Positions 9,659-19,890 of a stretch of DNA of 64,000 nt are shown piece after piece. The notes beneath the pieces were generated by a model that had not been told where the DNA came from, ran no database searches, and saw nothing but the letters and a program-made list of their open reading frames with translations. Source of the stretch: Mytilinidion resinicola (taxonomy: Eukaryota > Ascomycota > Dothideomycetes > Mytilinidiales > Mytilinidiaceae). How positions within the stretch are numbered: the first letter of the stretch is position 1; each line of letters opens with the position of its first letter. A program made the position numbers and the translations under genes. The DNA lies in assembly GCF_010093595.1 (NCBI RefSeq), contig NW_022985447.1:1554903-1618902 (forward strand). The letters run 5' to 3'.

Positions 9659-12619
9659 GTAAGCATCTGCTCGGAGGTGCTTACTTGACTGAATCACGAT
9701 CGACGACGGTGCTGAGTTGATGACCCGTCCACGACATACCTGGCTCTGCATTTTTTCCTCGATGAATGCGATATGCGAGGTTTCTTTTTATCTTTCCTTA
9801 CCGTCTCCCTTTGCTTCTTGATTACTTCCCCTTATCATTCCCACTTGCACATTACTCCACATCTACATCCAAAAACTACCGACGTGGAACACCGACTACA
9901 CATTTCTTACAGCAAGGAGTAAGGCGAATCCGAACATGGTTCCATATCGATCTTGGACATACTGCGGAATCACGGTCATCGGCAACACGGAATCTTTCAT
10001 GAACTCACGGCTCTCTCAATGAATACGACTTATACTCCTTTCTTCTACTCTTGCACCAGGCTCTTCGAAGATGGCGATAAATAGGAAGCATCAACTCAAA
10101 CCTCTGTATCTCAAATTTATCGATCAACATCTCCATTCACGTGAATTTCTGCGCCAATTTATGCTCCTTTCACATCGAGGCCTCCATTCCCTGCTCCCCA
10201 TCTACATCCCCTCACCATTTCCCCAGAGCCTCCCCACCCTTATCGAACCACCAAGACCCTCACATAACAGATACCTATCACGTGACCTCTTATTCCCCTT
10301 ATTCTTTCTACTATAAATCTCTCCACTCAGCCTCCACCGCTCTCTTCCTCCAAGAACTCAAACGGAAGAGACACTCAAAAAACCGCGTTGGATGGCAGAC
10401 GAGAATAAAATTGGTAGACGACAGGAAACATGGCGCTGAGTGGATCAACTCCTCCTCTGGCCGACGCCGATGGCTGGAAGAGTGAGAAGAGCGGTAGACG
10501 ATAGCTTTTTGGAAGGGGTGATGATGGACTGCATCCTTCTCTCTTTCTAACCAGCTGGAGCGAAAAGGAAAGGTATAGAGCGAATCGAGAAGAGAAGGTG
10601 GTGAGGTTCAACGCTACGGCAGAGTGATAGTCTCCAGCAGCTTCTGGCATGAGGTCATCGTGAACCCACCACTTCCCTTCTTCCACCACCGAGACTCTCC
10701 ATGTGTCCTCTTGTAGCCTCATTTTCCAACTGACGTAGACAGCAGACATCATCCTCCATCTTGTTCTATTTTGCTGGCTCATCCAGCCCCACGACCCGGT
10801 TGTTGGAAGGAGAATGAGCAGCGGTAGCGGTGGGTTTTATACCCGAGTCCATAAATGGAGGATGGGCGACACGTGACATCCCCAAAACCCTCAAAAGCCC
10901 GCCAAGCAAAAAGCTAACACAGCACAAAAGAGTCTGTACCTCCCCACTAGCCTCCTGACCCGCCTCCAACTCCTCCCCTCCTTATTCTGCACCCAAGACC
11001 CAGCATCCTCCATACCCCTTCATTCCCGCTTAGGTGGGCAGAAGCTCTCGGCGATATCGCTGGTGGAGAACGCCAAGAGGGGTTTTGTCTCTTGGCAAAA
11101 TCCCAGGAACGCCAAGAGACAAAATTCCTCTCTGCGTTCGACACTTGATATTGCTAAGACTTGCCGATATGGGTAATTTTTGTGTCTTAGCCGGAGGTAT
11201 CTAGATGAGAAGGGGGGGGGGGGGGGGGGGAGGGGGGGGAGATTGAAGTTCTCTTCTTAGTTGTCTAATGGCTAGAGGCTCAAGAAGGCAAAGGAATACA
11301 ATACTCATCTATGAAGTGACGTTGGAAAGAGCCAAGAGTGTAGATTGAACGATATCCACGCTCACCTCTAGTGTACCTATATTATATACGAGGAGAAACT
11401 CTCGTTCCGACTTCACGCACGAAAAGTCTGTCCATCGTATCTGGAACTCTCCCAATCCAATCCAAAGTTCCCACGCTAAATGCTATATTTCCCACGAAGA
11501 TGCTAATGCAATGTATGCTCCCTGAGCCTGTCCGAAAATCCCGTTCCTATTTCTCATGCAGACTCCGCCCAATGAAACCCTCCAACAAACGAAAAAAATA
11601 ATCCCAGTAATTGCAGCCATTCCAGATTCCAGATTGCAGCGCAGCCCAACACCGAGCCCAATGTTCCTCAAAGCGCCAAAACCTGCCCGATTAGGCCAAA
11701 CCAGCAGCGCAAAGTGGATATTCGCAATCCTTCCAAACCCACATATTGCCAGAAACTCGAAAGAAAATCAGAAAAAATATAAGCGCCGACGTCCTACCCG
11801 CGTCTCTTCAAATGACAAAGAAAATTATCTCTGCACCCTTCACACTCGCTTCTTGAAACCCCCAATCGGACCGAAATCCCCCTCATCGTTGGGTTCTCTC
11901 ACCGCCCAATGCCGTATCGGCACGCCGGCCGGCACCTGCCGCTCCACCCTTCGCCAAGACAGGACACAATAAATCTTAGGTAATCCAGCGGACTCGAAAC
12001 ACCGCGCTTCCGGTTCGCGCTGAGGGCCGATGGACAGAGGGAAGGTAGGGTGGCGGAAGACAGCTCCCGCTGCAGGATGGCGCGGGACTCCTAGCGTCGT
12101 AGGTAGAAATGGTGGAGGCACAGAGGTCATGCCATCAGTTGTGCGCTGTCGTGGCTGCTGTCAACGTCGTATCGTAACCGTAAGGCTAGCCCAACTCGAT
12201 CCACGACGCAGGAACGAGTGATTATTGTGCGGTTAAAGTTGCGGTGGACCGTGTGCGACCTTCTAGGAGCTGGCAAGCGCGCATTCTCTATTCTTGATTT
12301 CGCGATTACAGATGTCATCTCGTGAGGCTACCTTTTGCGCCTTCGTGAAGAAAACCTAGGACGGGGAGGAATTCCGGAGCCATCCCCGCCGCCGGAGAAA
12401 GGACTCCCAGGATCGTCGTCAGGGCAAGTTCCAAGGCGCAGGTTCGTAAATAGTCGCGCGTCAAGAGTGGAGTGTGGACCCTTGCGTCTCAAAACTGCGG
12501 GGCATGCGTCACCTGCATTCCAGCCGCCCGGCGCGCAGCAGCTGATGTCGCACGAGCAGTCCCAACAGTGCAACGTGGCACCTACATCCCGATTTTTCTC
12601 TTTCGGGCGGTTGGCGGCA
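9659..12619. other. About 3 kb without a recognisable gene; contains a poly-G tract
   Basis: Open frames in this stretch (for example 10375-10782 on the minus strand) have low-complexity or arginine/serine-rich translations with no motifs. A run of 19 G followed by A and 8 G lies at 11212-11239. A small inverted repeat (gccaagag..ctcttggc) is at about 11072-11097. The last few hundred bases are probably the 3' region of the minus-strand gene ending at 12620. Confidence 0.4.
11212..11239. repeat. Poly-G homopolymer tract
   Basis: 19 consecutive G, one A, then 8 G. A low-complexity run with G-quadruplex potential, in non-coding DNA. The exact length is prone to sequencing error. Confidence 0.9.
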
Positions 12620-14071
12620 TTACAGCTCTTCAGCCAGCATTCCCACCCACCGCGCCGGCACACCGCCATCCGCGTCCACAGCATCTGCTCTCCCGTTCGT
12701 CTTGCGCGGTGGTAGCCAAACTCGCGCTCGGCCTGCGGCTTTGGCGTCCAGCTTCCCGCCGCGTCGCATGTTCATCTCGAGCACTATAACGCGGAGGAAA
12801 TCGCCATTCTCGCGGGGTTCGCGCTGGCGGACGGCGGGCGTCGGTAAGGGAGTGCGCTCTTCGGGGAGGGATCCGGTGCTGCCTCGGCGTTTCCGGGAGG
12901 AAGAGCGAGACCGGCGGTCGTAGGTTTGCATTTGAATCATTGGTGGCAAGGAATCGGCGTCGTAGGTGTCGAGGCCGTCGTGGAATTGCATCGAGAGTTC
13001 CGTGGGGGAGATCGAGGTTGGTTGGGGGTTCAGATAGCGGCGGAGGGCGGGTGTTGGGAGACCTTGCAGCGGTTTGGGACGCATTTCGCTGGTGAACCGG
13101 GGAGAGAGGAGAGAGCGGGTGAGAAGGTCATCTGGGGGGACGCTGGGGGCAGTGAAGTTGGAGAAGGATTTGGCGGCGGATTTGAGAGCTTGGAGTGATG
13201 CTGTGAGATTGGATTTGAAAGTCTTGAAGCGTAGCGTCGATGGTTGAGATTCCGGGGAGACGCTCGTGGTAGTTATATCTGTCTCCTCGTACTCGTCGGA
13301 GCTGAAGTGAAGCAGAGGATGGTCGAGAACACACTCTTCCGTTGGCGGAGACTGAATGTACTTCTCCTTGCGCTCCGCTCCGGGCTTCCTGACCGAAAAA
13401 TTAGGCGTGGCCGCTGAGTTCCATGAAGATGCTACCGACTGCTCGTCCCCCTCTAGTGATGGCACAGATGGTATTGACTCGCTCGAGACGGATCTCGACG
13501 ACATGAAATCCTTGTCTTGCTCTGGACTCCCCAAGCTGCCAGGCTCGTCTTCCTCGCGTTCGTCTGGCTGTTCCAACAGCAGGTCCAGATATGAATTCAC
13601 GCTGGAGCTTCCACTGCCGACATCCTCTTGCCTCCACTCCTGGATCAACTCGTCTATCGATATCCGTCTATCACTCGTGGGGTTCTTGCGTCGGCGAGTT
13701 GGCCGGGGAGGTATCGCAGTGACTGCGAGTAGGGCTGCCACTGCCGGGGGGATAGCATTTGGCCTGTGGTCGTTGGGGATTTGCTGTCTCCTGCCGCCAT
13801 TTTGTCCTCTCGCCCTCACAGTCTGCGTGGAGATGGACGACCTGGTGGGAGTCCGCGGGGGAATGACGACAGGCTTCGAGTGCGGCGCAGGGTCCGAAGC
13901 CATCCTGGCGGGTATCGGTTTGTAGTTTGCCCTCGTCGGCGGTGGTGATGAAGAGACTCGAGACGGCACGAACGGGGCTCCTGCGGATTTGGCTCCCATC
14001 TTCTTCTCGTCCTGGTGGGTGTCGGGTGAGGCGGACCGCTGGAGCAAGCGGTAGGACCTTGGCACCATCAT
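12620..14071 (-). CDS. Conserved-looking fungal protein of unknown function (Ser/Pro-rich, disordered)
   Basis: Single-exon 483-aa frame. Residues 1-130 are basic and Ser/Pro-rich. A short ordered helix, RRISIDELIQEWRQEDVG, lies around 138-155. Acidic/serine-rich sequence follows, then a helical patch around 290-310 (ASLQALKSAAKSFSNF). The last 60 residues contain DFLRVIVLEMNMRRGGKL..GRARVWLPPRK and VPARWVGM. This C-terminal pattern looks like a conserved motif of uncharacterised Pezizomycotina proteins, but no biochemical function is known to me. Two Met codons open the frame; either could be used. The long intact frame with biased composition supports a real gene. Confidence 0.75.
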   Translation of the reverse strand: MMVPRSYRLLQRSASPDTHQDEKKMGAKSAGAPFVPSRVSSSPPPTRANYKPIPARMASDPAPHSKPVVIPPRTPTRSSISTQTVRARGQNGGRRQQIPNDHRPNAIPPAVAALLAVTAIPPRPTRRRKNPTSDRRISIDELIQEWRQEDVGSGSSSVNSYLDLLLEQPDEREEDEPGSLGSPEQDKDFMSSRSVSSESIPSVPSLEGDEQSVASSWNSAATPNFSVRKPGAERKEKYIQSPPTEECVLDHPLLHFSSDEYEETDITTTSVSPESQPSTLRFKTFKSNLTASLQALKSAAKSFSNFTAPSVPPDDLLTRSLLSPRFTSEMRPKPLQGLPTPALRRYLNPQPTSISPTELSMQFHDGLDTYDADSLPPMIQMQTYDRRSRSSSRKRRGSTGSLPEERTPLPTPAVRQREPRENGDFLRVIVLEMNMRRGGKLDAKAAGRARVWLPPRKTNGRADAVDADGGVPARWVGMLAEEL

Positions 14072-16015
14072 GGTGAACCGAATCCACGCCCACGGAACGT
14101 GACGAACGTAACAAACGTGACGGGTGCCACAGGGCTGCCAGACAAGGTTCGTGACGTTGGTCGCAGGACGCTGGCGGAGCGTTTTACGTTATCGCCTCGG
14201 CGGGATTGGATGCAGGGCAACAACGGGGCAACTGAGGTTGACATGGGGCGTCCCAGGGGTGAGGTCGGCTTGGCGAGGCTGGCGAGGCTGGCGAGGCTGG
14301 CGAGAGTCGTGTGGTGTGTGGTGTGTTGGACTGTTGGACAGAGAACAAAGCGACGTGCGGTTGGGTATATAGGGGAGTTGGATGGGGGCGAGCGCCAGGC
14401 AGGAGGATGGGGGAGTTTGGGGGTGATGACGGATACGACAAGTCAAGGCAATCCCGATAAGGGCGGGATCAGTCGCGTGTGCACCGGCTTCAGGCTGCCC
14501 TCAGGCTGAGGTGGCTGCTGGCTTGCCCGGGCCTCGCCTTTGAGGCTGCAGCGGCCGCCTATTCCGGGTGGACGAGGCAGAAAATAGCGCTCGCACAGCC
14601 TGAAAGAACCGTCGCGTTTGGCTCTGCAGGTGTGCAGGCGTCCCTGTCGCCGGCATCCCGAAGTCGCGGCTCACGACGGGCTCCAGATCTGGCGCGTGAA
14701 TAGCCCGCCTCCCATTCGTCACTCGCGCCTCCTGCCTCAGTAGGGCTGAGCCGGCGCCCAGGGACAGATGCATCGTCACGTCCACGCCGCTCTCTCCAAA
14801 TGAACAGCGCAAGCGGTGAGCCCGCAGGCGCTGCATCCTCGGTCGTGGGCGGCTTCACCGCGCCAGCACAGCACCGCATCTGCGCATCCTCCAGCCAGTT
14901 TCCATCCTGACATGCCGACTGCAGGCCAGGTCACCCCCGTCCCACCACGCGTGCCCGCTCGCCAGCCTCTCAGCTGCCGCGAGCTTATCTCCCTCAGCAT
15001 CTGAGGGCCTGCGTCAGATGGCCTGCTGCTGCATCATGCGCGCCGACAAGTCGTGCAGCGGCCGCCTTCCGCCAACCCGCGGGCCCCTACAATACCGGGC
15101 CCCTTGCGAGGCTACCCCACAGCTACGCCATACTGCAAACAGGCTGCCTATCCTGTGAAACCTGGGGGAGCAGGCCGATAAGCATTTTCGACAACCGCCG
15201 TTCCCGACCCTCCCGGGGCTTGCCTAGACTGAGACTGAGTAAGTAGTGCCATAGGTGCGTGGCTCGATCCGAGGTTAGCTACAGCATCTGCACGTATACC
15301 GATTGCTGTGCGGAGTAAACTCCTTCCCGCCTTCACCGTTCAGGGCGCCCGCGTATAAGTATATTCGTTTTGAATTTATTTGTCGCACTGCTGCATCATC
15401 GTACATTGATTCGCCGCCCTGTCCGCCGTCTCCCACGCCGCTAAGCACACGCGACACGTCGCCGCGCCCCAAGAAGAGCGTGGAGAGCTGGAGAGACTGG
15501 AGACGAGCTGCAAAAGGCCAAACACCGATGGAGCCAAATCCCAGAAACATGTGCCGCCCATACGCCCATCAAAACGCCTCCTTCCCGATTGCCTGACAAA
15601 ATGTGGGGAAGCAGACCAGGGCCTGCCACCGATCGCCCAAGGCACGGCGGCCACCAGACGTAGGAACATGATGAGACCAGACCCCCCACATCCCGGCTTA
15701 ACCTGCGTGCTGCCGTCAGAGGACCTAGAGATGACTCCCAAGTACAGTCGTGGCCACGTATCCGCCTGGCAAAGAATCGAAAGCAAAGAAAATTATGAGA
15801 GGGCACACCGCTTGTTGCAACCAATGAAGTATACAGAAAAAAAGCAAAACACCACCGAAGAAATTTTCGCTCTGCACCAATCATGCCGAGCAAGCTGTCG
15901 TCATCACCGTGTACCTGAAATCATACCCGAAGTGGAACGACAGGGAAATCGTCCTACACGTGATGCATCAGTCAGCGTGAATCGTAAGAAGAAGAGAAAA
16001 GGTGAGAGACGCCGC
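14072..16015. other. GC-rich intergenic region, about 1.9 kb
   Basis: No frame with recognisable protein features. It includes the presumed promoter of the minus-strand gene ending at 14071, a 9-bp tandem repeat at 14272-14307, and the 3' flank of ase1. Confidence 0.4.
14272..14307. repeat. 9-bp tandem repeat (ggcgaggct)
   Basis: Three perfect units and one degenerate unit, in the 5' flank of the gene at 12620-14071. Confidence 0.8.
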
Positions 16016-18452
16016 TCAAAAAGCATCTTCGTCGGTCCAGCCAGCCTCGCTGCCTTCCACCCGCACGAGTTGGCCGCCTTCGCCTTCCATCATCGTCTGC
16101 GGAACACCGTTGCCTCGAAGCTTTTTGCCAAGACCCCCACGAGGCGAAGCATAGCCACCATCCGGAGTAAATCTCTTTCGTGCAGCCTGTTGCCTCTGGT
16201 AGTTGTACTCGTCCTCAGACTCGTCATCGTGAGAGCATGTCTCCCAGTTCTCGGATCCCGGCGCTGTGTTGGCGGTGGAAGCCGACGATGTTGCTGAGAT
16301 TTGTCTGCTTGGGGGAGCCCGCGGTGGATATCCGTGTTCATGATACTGCTGCGTCCGAGCCATTTGCGCATTTGACATGTAGGTGCGGTCATCGTAGACA
16401 TCCTCTGGCTGTACATGGCGCACGATGCTGCCGCTGCGATCTGAGTTGTATGAGTAAGGATGCGCTGGTGTTGCTGCAGGCGCTGGCGGTGGTGGCATGA
16501 AGAGATCCTTCATCTTTGGTGGCGGAGCACGTGGTGGTCCCATCTTGCGAATCGTGGATTCATCCCTCTCCTGACGCGGCTGACGCTCCGGGGAGTTGTT
16601 GCCATGAGGCATATTCTTCAACGGAGCGCGTGCTGGAATTCTGGACGGGCTCTTGTTGCCACCAGTCCCGGCCTGCGCGGCGGAGCTGGGGAGAGGATTC
16701 CGCGATACACTCATCGCGAAACTATTCGCAGTTGGTGTCTTCGCCCTAGCTGTAGATTGTGGAGGTCCGCGAACAGAATTGCCCCGGCTGGGTGGTGCTG
16801 ACTTTGCAGACTTGGGTGCCGCCTGAGGCGCAACTGAGGGCGTCTTTGACCTAGGTGGTGCCGACTTGGATGCAGCTGCGTAGAGTTCGTCGAGGTATCG
16901 GTTTCCATGGACGAGGAAAGGCCGACCATACTCGTTCTCCCAGTTCTCAAGAGTCTTCCTCAGCTCAGCTTCAACCTTGGGCAACTCCTTAGCAATCCTC
17001 TTCCGCATTTTCTCCTCCCGAAGAAGTTTTCCAGGGTCACGCTTCTCGCCCTTCTGGCCGCGCGCCATAAGACGAGACGCGTCTTGGCTGGAGGCCTGAA
17101 GGTCTTCGCGCTCCTTGACTAGCTCGCGATGCCTGTCAATCATTTCCAGTGTAGGTAGGCGTTGTTCCCGGAGGGCTTCTAATCGAGCAATCTCGGCCTC
17201 GTGCGCTGAAAGCAGAGCATCGCTGTAGACATCTAGAACAGGTCAGTAAGCGCATTTCTGTGAGTATTGATTCAAGCATACCAGAGAATGCGGGCGTGAA
17301 GTCGAGCATCTCCTCCTCAGAGAAGTACAGGCTATCCCAAAGTTCCTGCAGTTTGTATCTAGCATCTTCCACGAAAAGATGCAGATTCTGTCGCTTCAGC
17401 TCGTTGAGTCTAGCCAGCTCGTCCTCATATTCATTGATGGTCCTCATTCCGCATCCACGGTTCGCAGCCAAGAAGCCTCTACGCTCATGCTCCTCAATGC
17501 TTAGGCGATCCCAGAGGTCCTCGATGGTCCCCCGAAGCTCCTTCAGTCGGCGCTCCCGGCCCCGCTTCTCTTCAATGAGCTTGTCCTTCTTAGTGCGCAG
17601 ATTGACCAAGTCGTCCTTGTGGAGGCCTAGCTGCTCCGGGCAGTCGCGCGCATACTTGAGAATGGCAGCATCTGTCTGAGCATTCGGGGTTCCAAGCTCC
17701 GCCCACAGGTGGATGATCTCGTCCGACATGACCCTGACCGTCTCGACGCGTCGCGTGTATTCGTCGTAAACACGAGAGAATTCGCGATCCAATGAGGTTA
17801 TGTAGGAATGGGAGATATCGAAGGACGGAGATATGGGAGTGTTCGGCGAGATGGGCGGGAGTTTGATCTGAACGAAGGCGGGTTCGAGATGGGAGGCGTA
17901 GGATTCAAGGGCCTCAACAAGCTCTGCGGTATATTAGCATTTGAATACGATATACACCCTTATACACGCACTCTTGACTTGCTCGAAGCGCTCGCGATGC
18001 AGCTTGCTCACGGTGTTGTACTTCTCCTTGAGGGTCTGTAAACAGCGCGTCAATGGATACGTGATCTTGGAGTCTGAGTCGTCCAAATCGTAGGCGCTGT
18101 TCGATTTGCGATCATCGAGGGAGGCTTCCATCTGCTTGATGGTTTTGGACAAGCGACGGGCTTCTTCGGTCATCTCATGTTTCTCACTACACGCCATATA
18201 ATCAGCTTTGTTGTTTCTAGGGGAACTCAGCTGGACCTACTTGGTGACAACGCGCAGTTGATTGTGCAGAGTCTCAGATAGAGCAGAGAAGAGCTGTGAG
18301 TAGTGTTAGCTGGGTCTTGTAGCCTGGCGCGAGTATAGTACCTCTGCTTCGCGCTGGTCCCTCTCATGGCTGGGGACGCCGATCTCGTCGAAGAGGCCAT
18401 GGAGCTGCCCGATGATGGTGGTAACTTGCTGCGCCAAATAGCTGGTGTCCAT
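16016..18452 (-). CDS. ase1: Ase1/MAP65/PRC1 microtubule-bundling protein
   Basis: Antiparallel microtubule crosslinker of the spindle midzone. Five exons on the minus strand: 18452-18342, 18293-18241, 18186-17972, 17923-17282 and 17232-16016. Splicing keeps frame throughout and gives 745 aa, close to fission yeast Ase1. Motifs: N-terminal LFDEIGVPSHERDQREAE; a long coiled-coil with SIEEHERRGFLAANRG; the conserved MAP65 spectrin-like segment ELWDSLYFSEEEMLDFTPAF; then HEAEIARLEALREQRLPTLE and ENWENEYGRPFLVHGNRYLD. The last 300 residues are a basic, disordered Ser/Pro-rich tail typical of Cdk-regulated microtubule-binding tails. Introns are canonical. Confidence 0.93.
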
Positions 18453-18714
18453 GACTGCGGTACCTGCCAGCGGCGGTGGTGGCTCAATTGCTCATGCACT
18501 GCAGACCGGGTTCGAGGTTGAAGCGAGGAATGCGGTCGACGGTGACGAGGCCGGCGGCGGGATAGGTAGAGATGGTGGGCGACACCAAGCGCGTCTCCAA
18601 CTTTGCCAAAATATTAAACTCTTGAAGGTGAAAGGAAATGTGGAAGGGAAGATGGGCGCGCTGGAGATGGTGGAGGTGACGCTGGCAGGTGGTGGATAGA
18701 TGGGAGGTCGACGA

Positions 18715-18963
18715 TCATTTGTTGTGCTGAGGCGCGTTGCTGAGGAAACCCGTAGTGCCGTAGGGCTGAAACTGCACCTCTAACGCCATCCACATCTCTC
18801 CCGAGGCCACAATTGCCTGCATCAGTCTAGGACAGACTTCCGCCTCATCATTAATGGTCAAATATCCCCCCAAATTCTGGAGGGTGTCACGCGGGGAATG
18901 CAAAAGGTGGCACTCTAATTCTAGACGAACTGTCTCGGTCTCGTGGGTCCACCTGTCTGCCAC
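18715..18963 (-). CDS. Small hypothetical ORF (uncertain)
   Basis: 82 codons, ATG-started. The translation has balanced composition (ASGEMWMALEVQFQPYG region) but no recognised domain. It might be a stray exon or chance frame. Listed because composition is more protein-like than other small frames nearby. Confidence 0.2.
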   Translation of the reverse strand: MADRWTHETETVRLELECHLLHSPRDTLQNLGGYLTINDEAEVCPRLMQAIVASGEMWMALEVQFQPYGTTGFLSNAPQHNK

Positions 18964-19154
18964 TGCTTCGAGTGCTTTAATACATGTTCAGAAATCTAAA
19001 CAAGATAGACGCTCTTGACTCTGCGCTATGTGGAAACTCGTTGAAGTACCTCAAGCAGTGGTAGACAGGTTGCACCTATGAGACAGCATGGTTGAGGAGT
19101 GTTAGCAGAAAGTGGCAGTCCAGAAATCTGCGAGGTATAGTTATACACACTCCA

Positions 19155-19290
19155 GCTGTTTCTATGCTTGTGTACGCTTATTTAGCACTGCTTGAGATCC
19201 TCTAGCATTCTATTGTTATTCATGAAAGACCAGCTTTGGCAAGCCTGATAGCTCTTTTGGCCACCTCAGACGGTGTTGAGCTGCTGGGTG
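19155..19290 (+). repeat. Dispersed repeat, copy 2
   Basis: Aligns by eye with 3711-3850: ttgtgtacgc at left, ggcaagcctgatag in the middle and cagacggtgttgagctgctg at right. Same orientation as copy 1. Confidence 0.5.
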
Positions 19291-19890
19291 TGCCACCTTT
19301 TTCATGCCCCGCGTGGGTGTTCGGATCTCACACCCTCCAAACCTCACCTAAATAGCATGGACAAGCCATGGGGGCTCTGTTTACTGGTAACTCGTTTGCT
19401 CCTATTCAGTAGGGGATTTGACGCCGCCCTTCACTGTACAAGCGCGTAGATCTGCGAGCACAGGGGCTTCAAGCACGCGCACTTCAAGTTTGAAGTCAAT
19501 GGCGAAATCGCGGAGCCCTATATAATATTGGTTGGAGGTTCTTCGGATGCTAGCTCCGAATTCATACGCCTTATCGGAGTCATAGTTATCGCCACGTCTT
19601 ACGTACTGTACCGTCACTTTCGGAACATCGCAATCGCAATTACCAACTTTAATTCATTCTATTATCTCTCTATAGGCCATTTACAGATGTTCCCCAAGTA
19701 CACAAGGGCTGACATCCAGATAAGAGGATACAAGTATCTGGAGGTGATTGCAGTACGTCCAAACGGCGGACTCTCAACTCCGGTAGCGAATATCTCGACC
19801 CTCCACAAGTTTGCTGCATTCAAGAAACAAATACTTGTCTTTTTCTCAGCGAATTTCTTCTTCTTTCTAATCCCTCATTATTCAACAGCT

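Larger units (their letters stand above)
18453..19890. other. Intergenic region with dispersed repeat
   Basis: Contains the promoter of ase1, a weak 82-codon minus-strand frame at 18715-18963, a dispersed repeat copy at 19155-19290, and AT-rich sequence before the copper amine oxidase start. Confidence 0.4.

Noticed and set aside
10375..10782. 135-codon minus-strand frame in the gene-poor gap
   Set aside because: No domain, no conserved-looking segment and no splice context; treated as chance.
13356..13925. 189-codon plus-strand frame
   Set aside because: Exactly antisense to the Ser/Pro-rich gene at 12620-14071; its composition mirrors that gene.
14184..14446. Overlapping frames encoding RLARLARLAR or SPASPASP
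   Set aside because: Produced by the 9-bp tandem repeat in non-coding DNA.
15551..16297. 248-codon plus-strand frame
   Set aside because: Overlaps the C-terminal exon of ase1 on the other strand and has no protein-like features.
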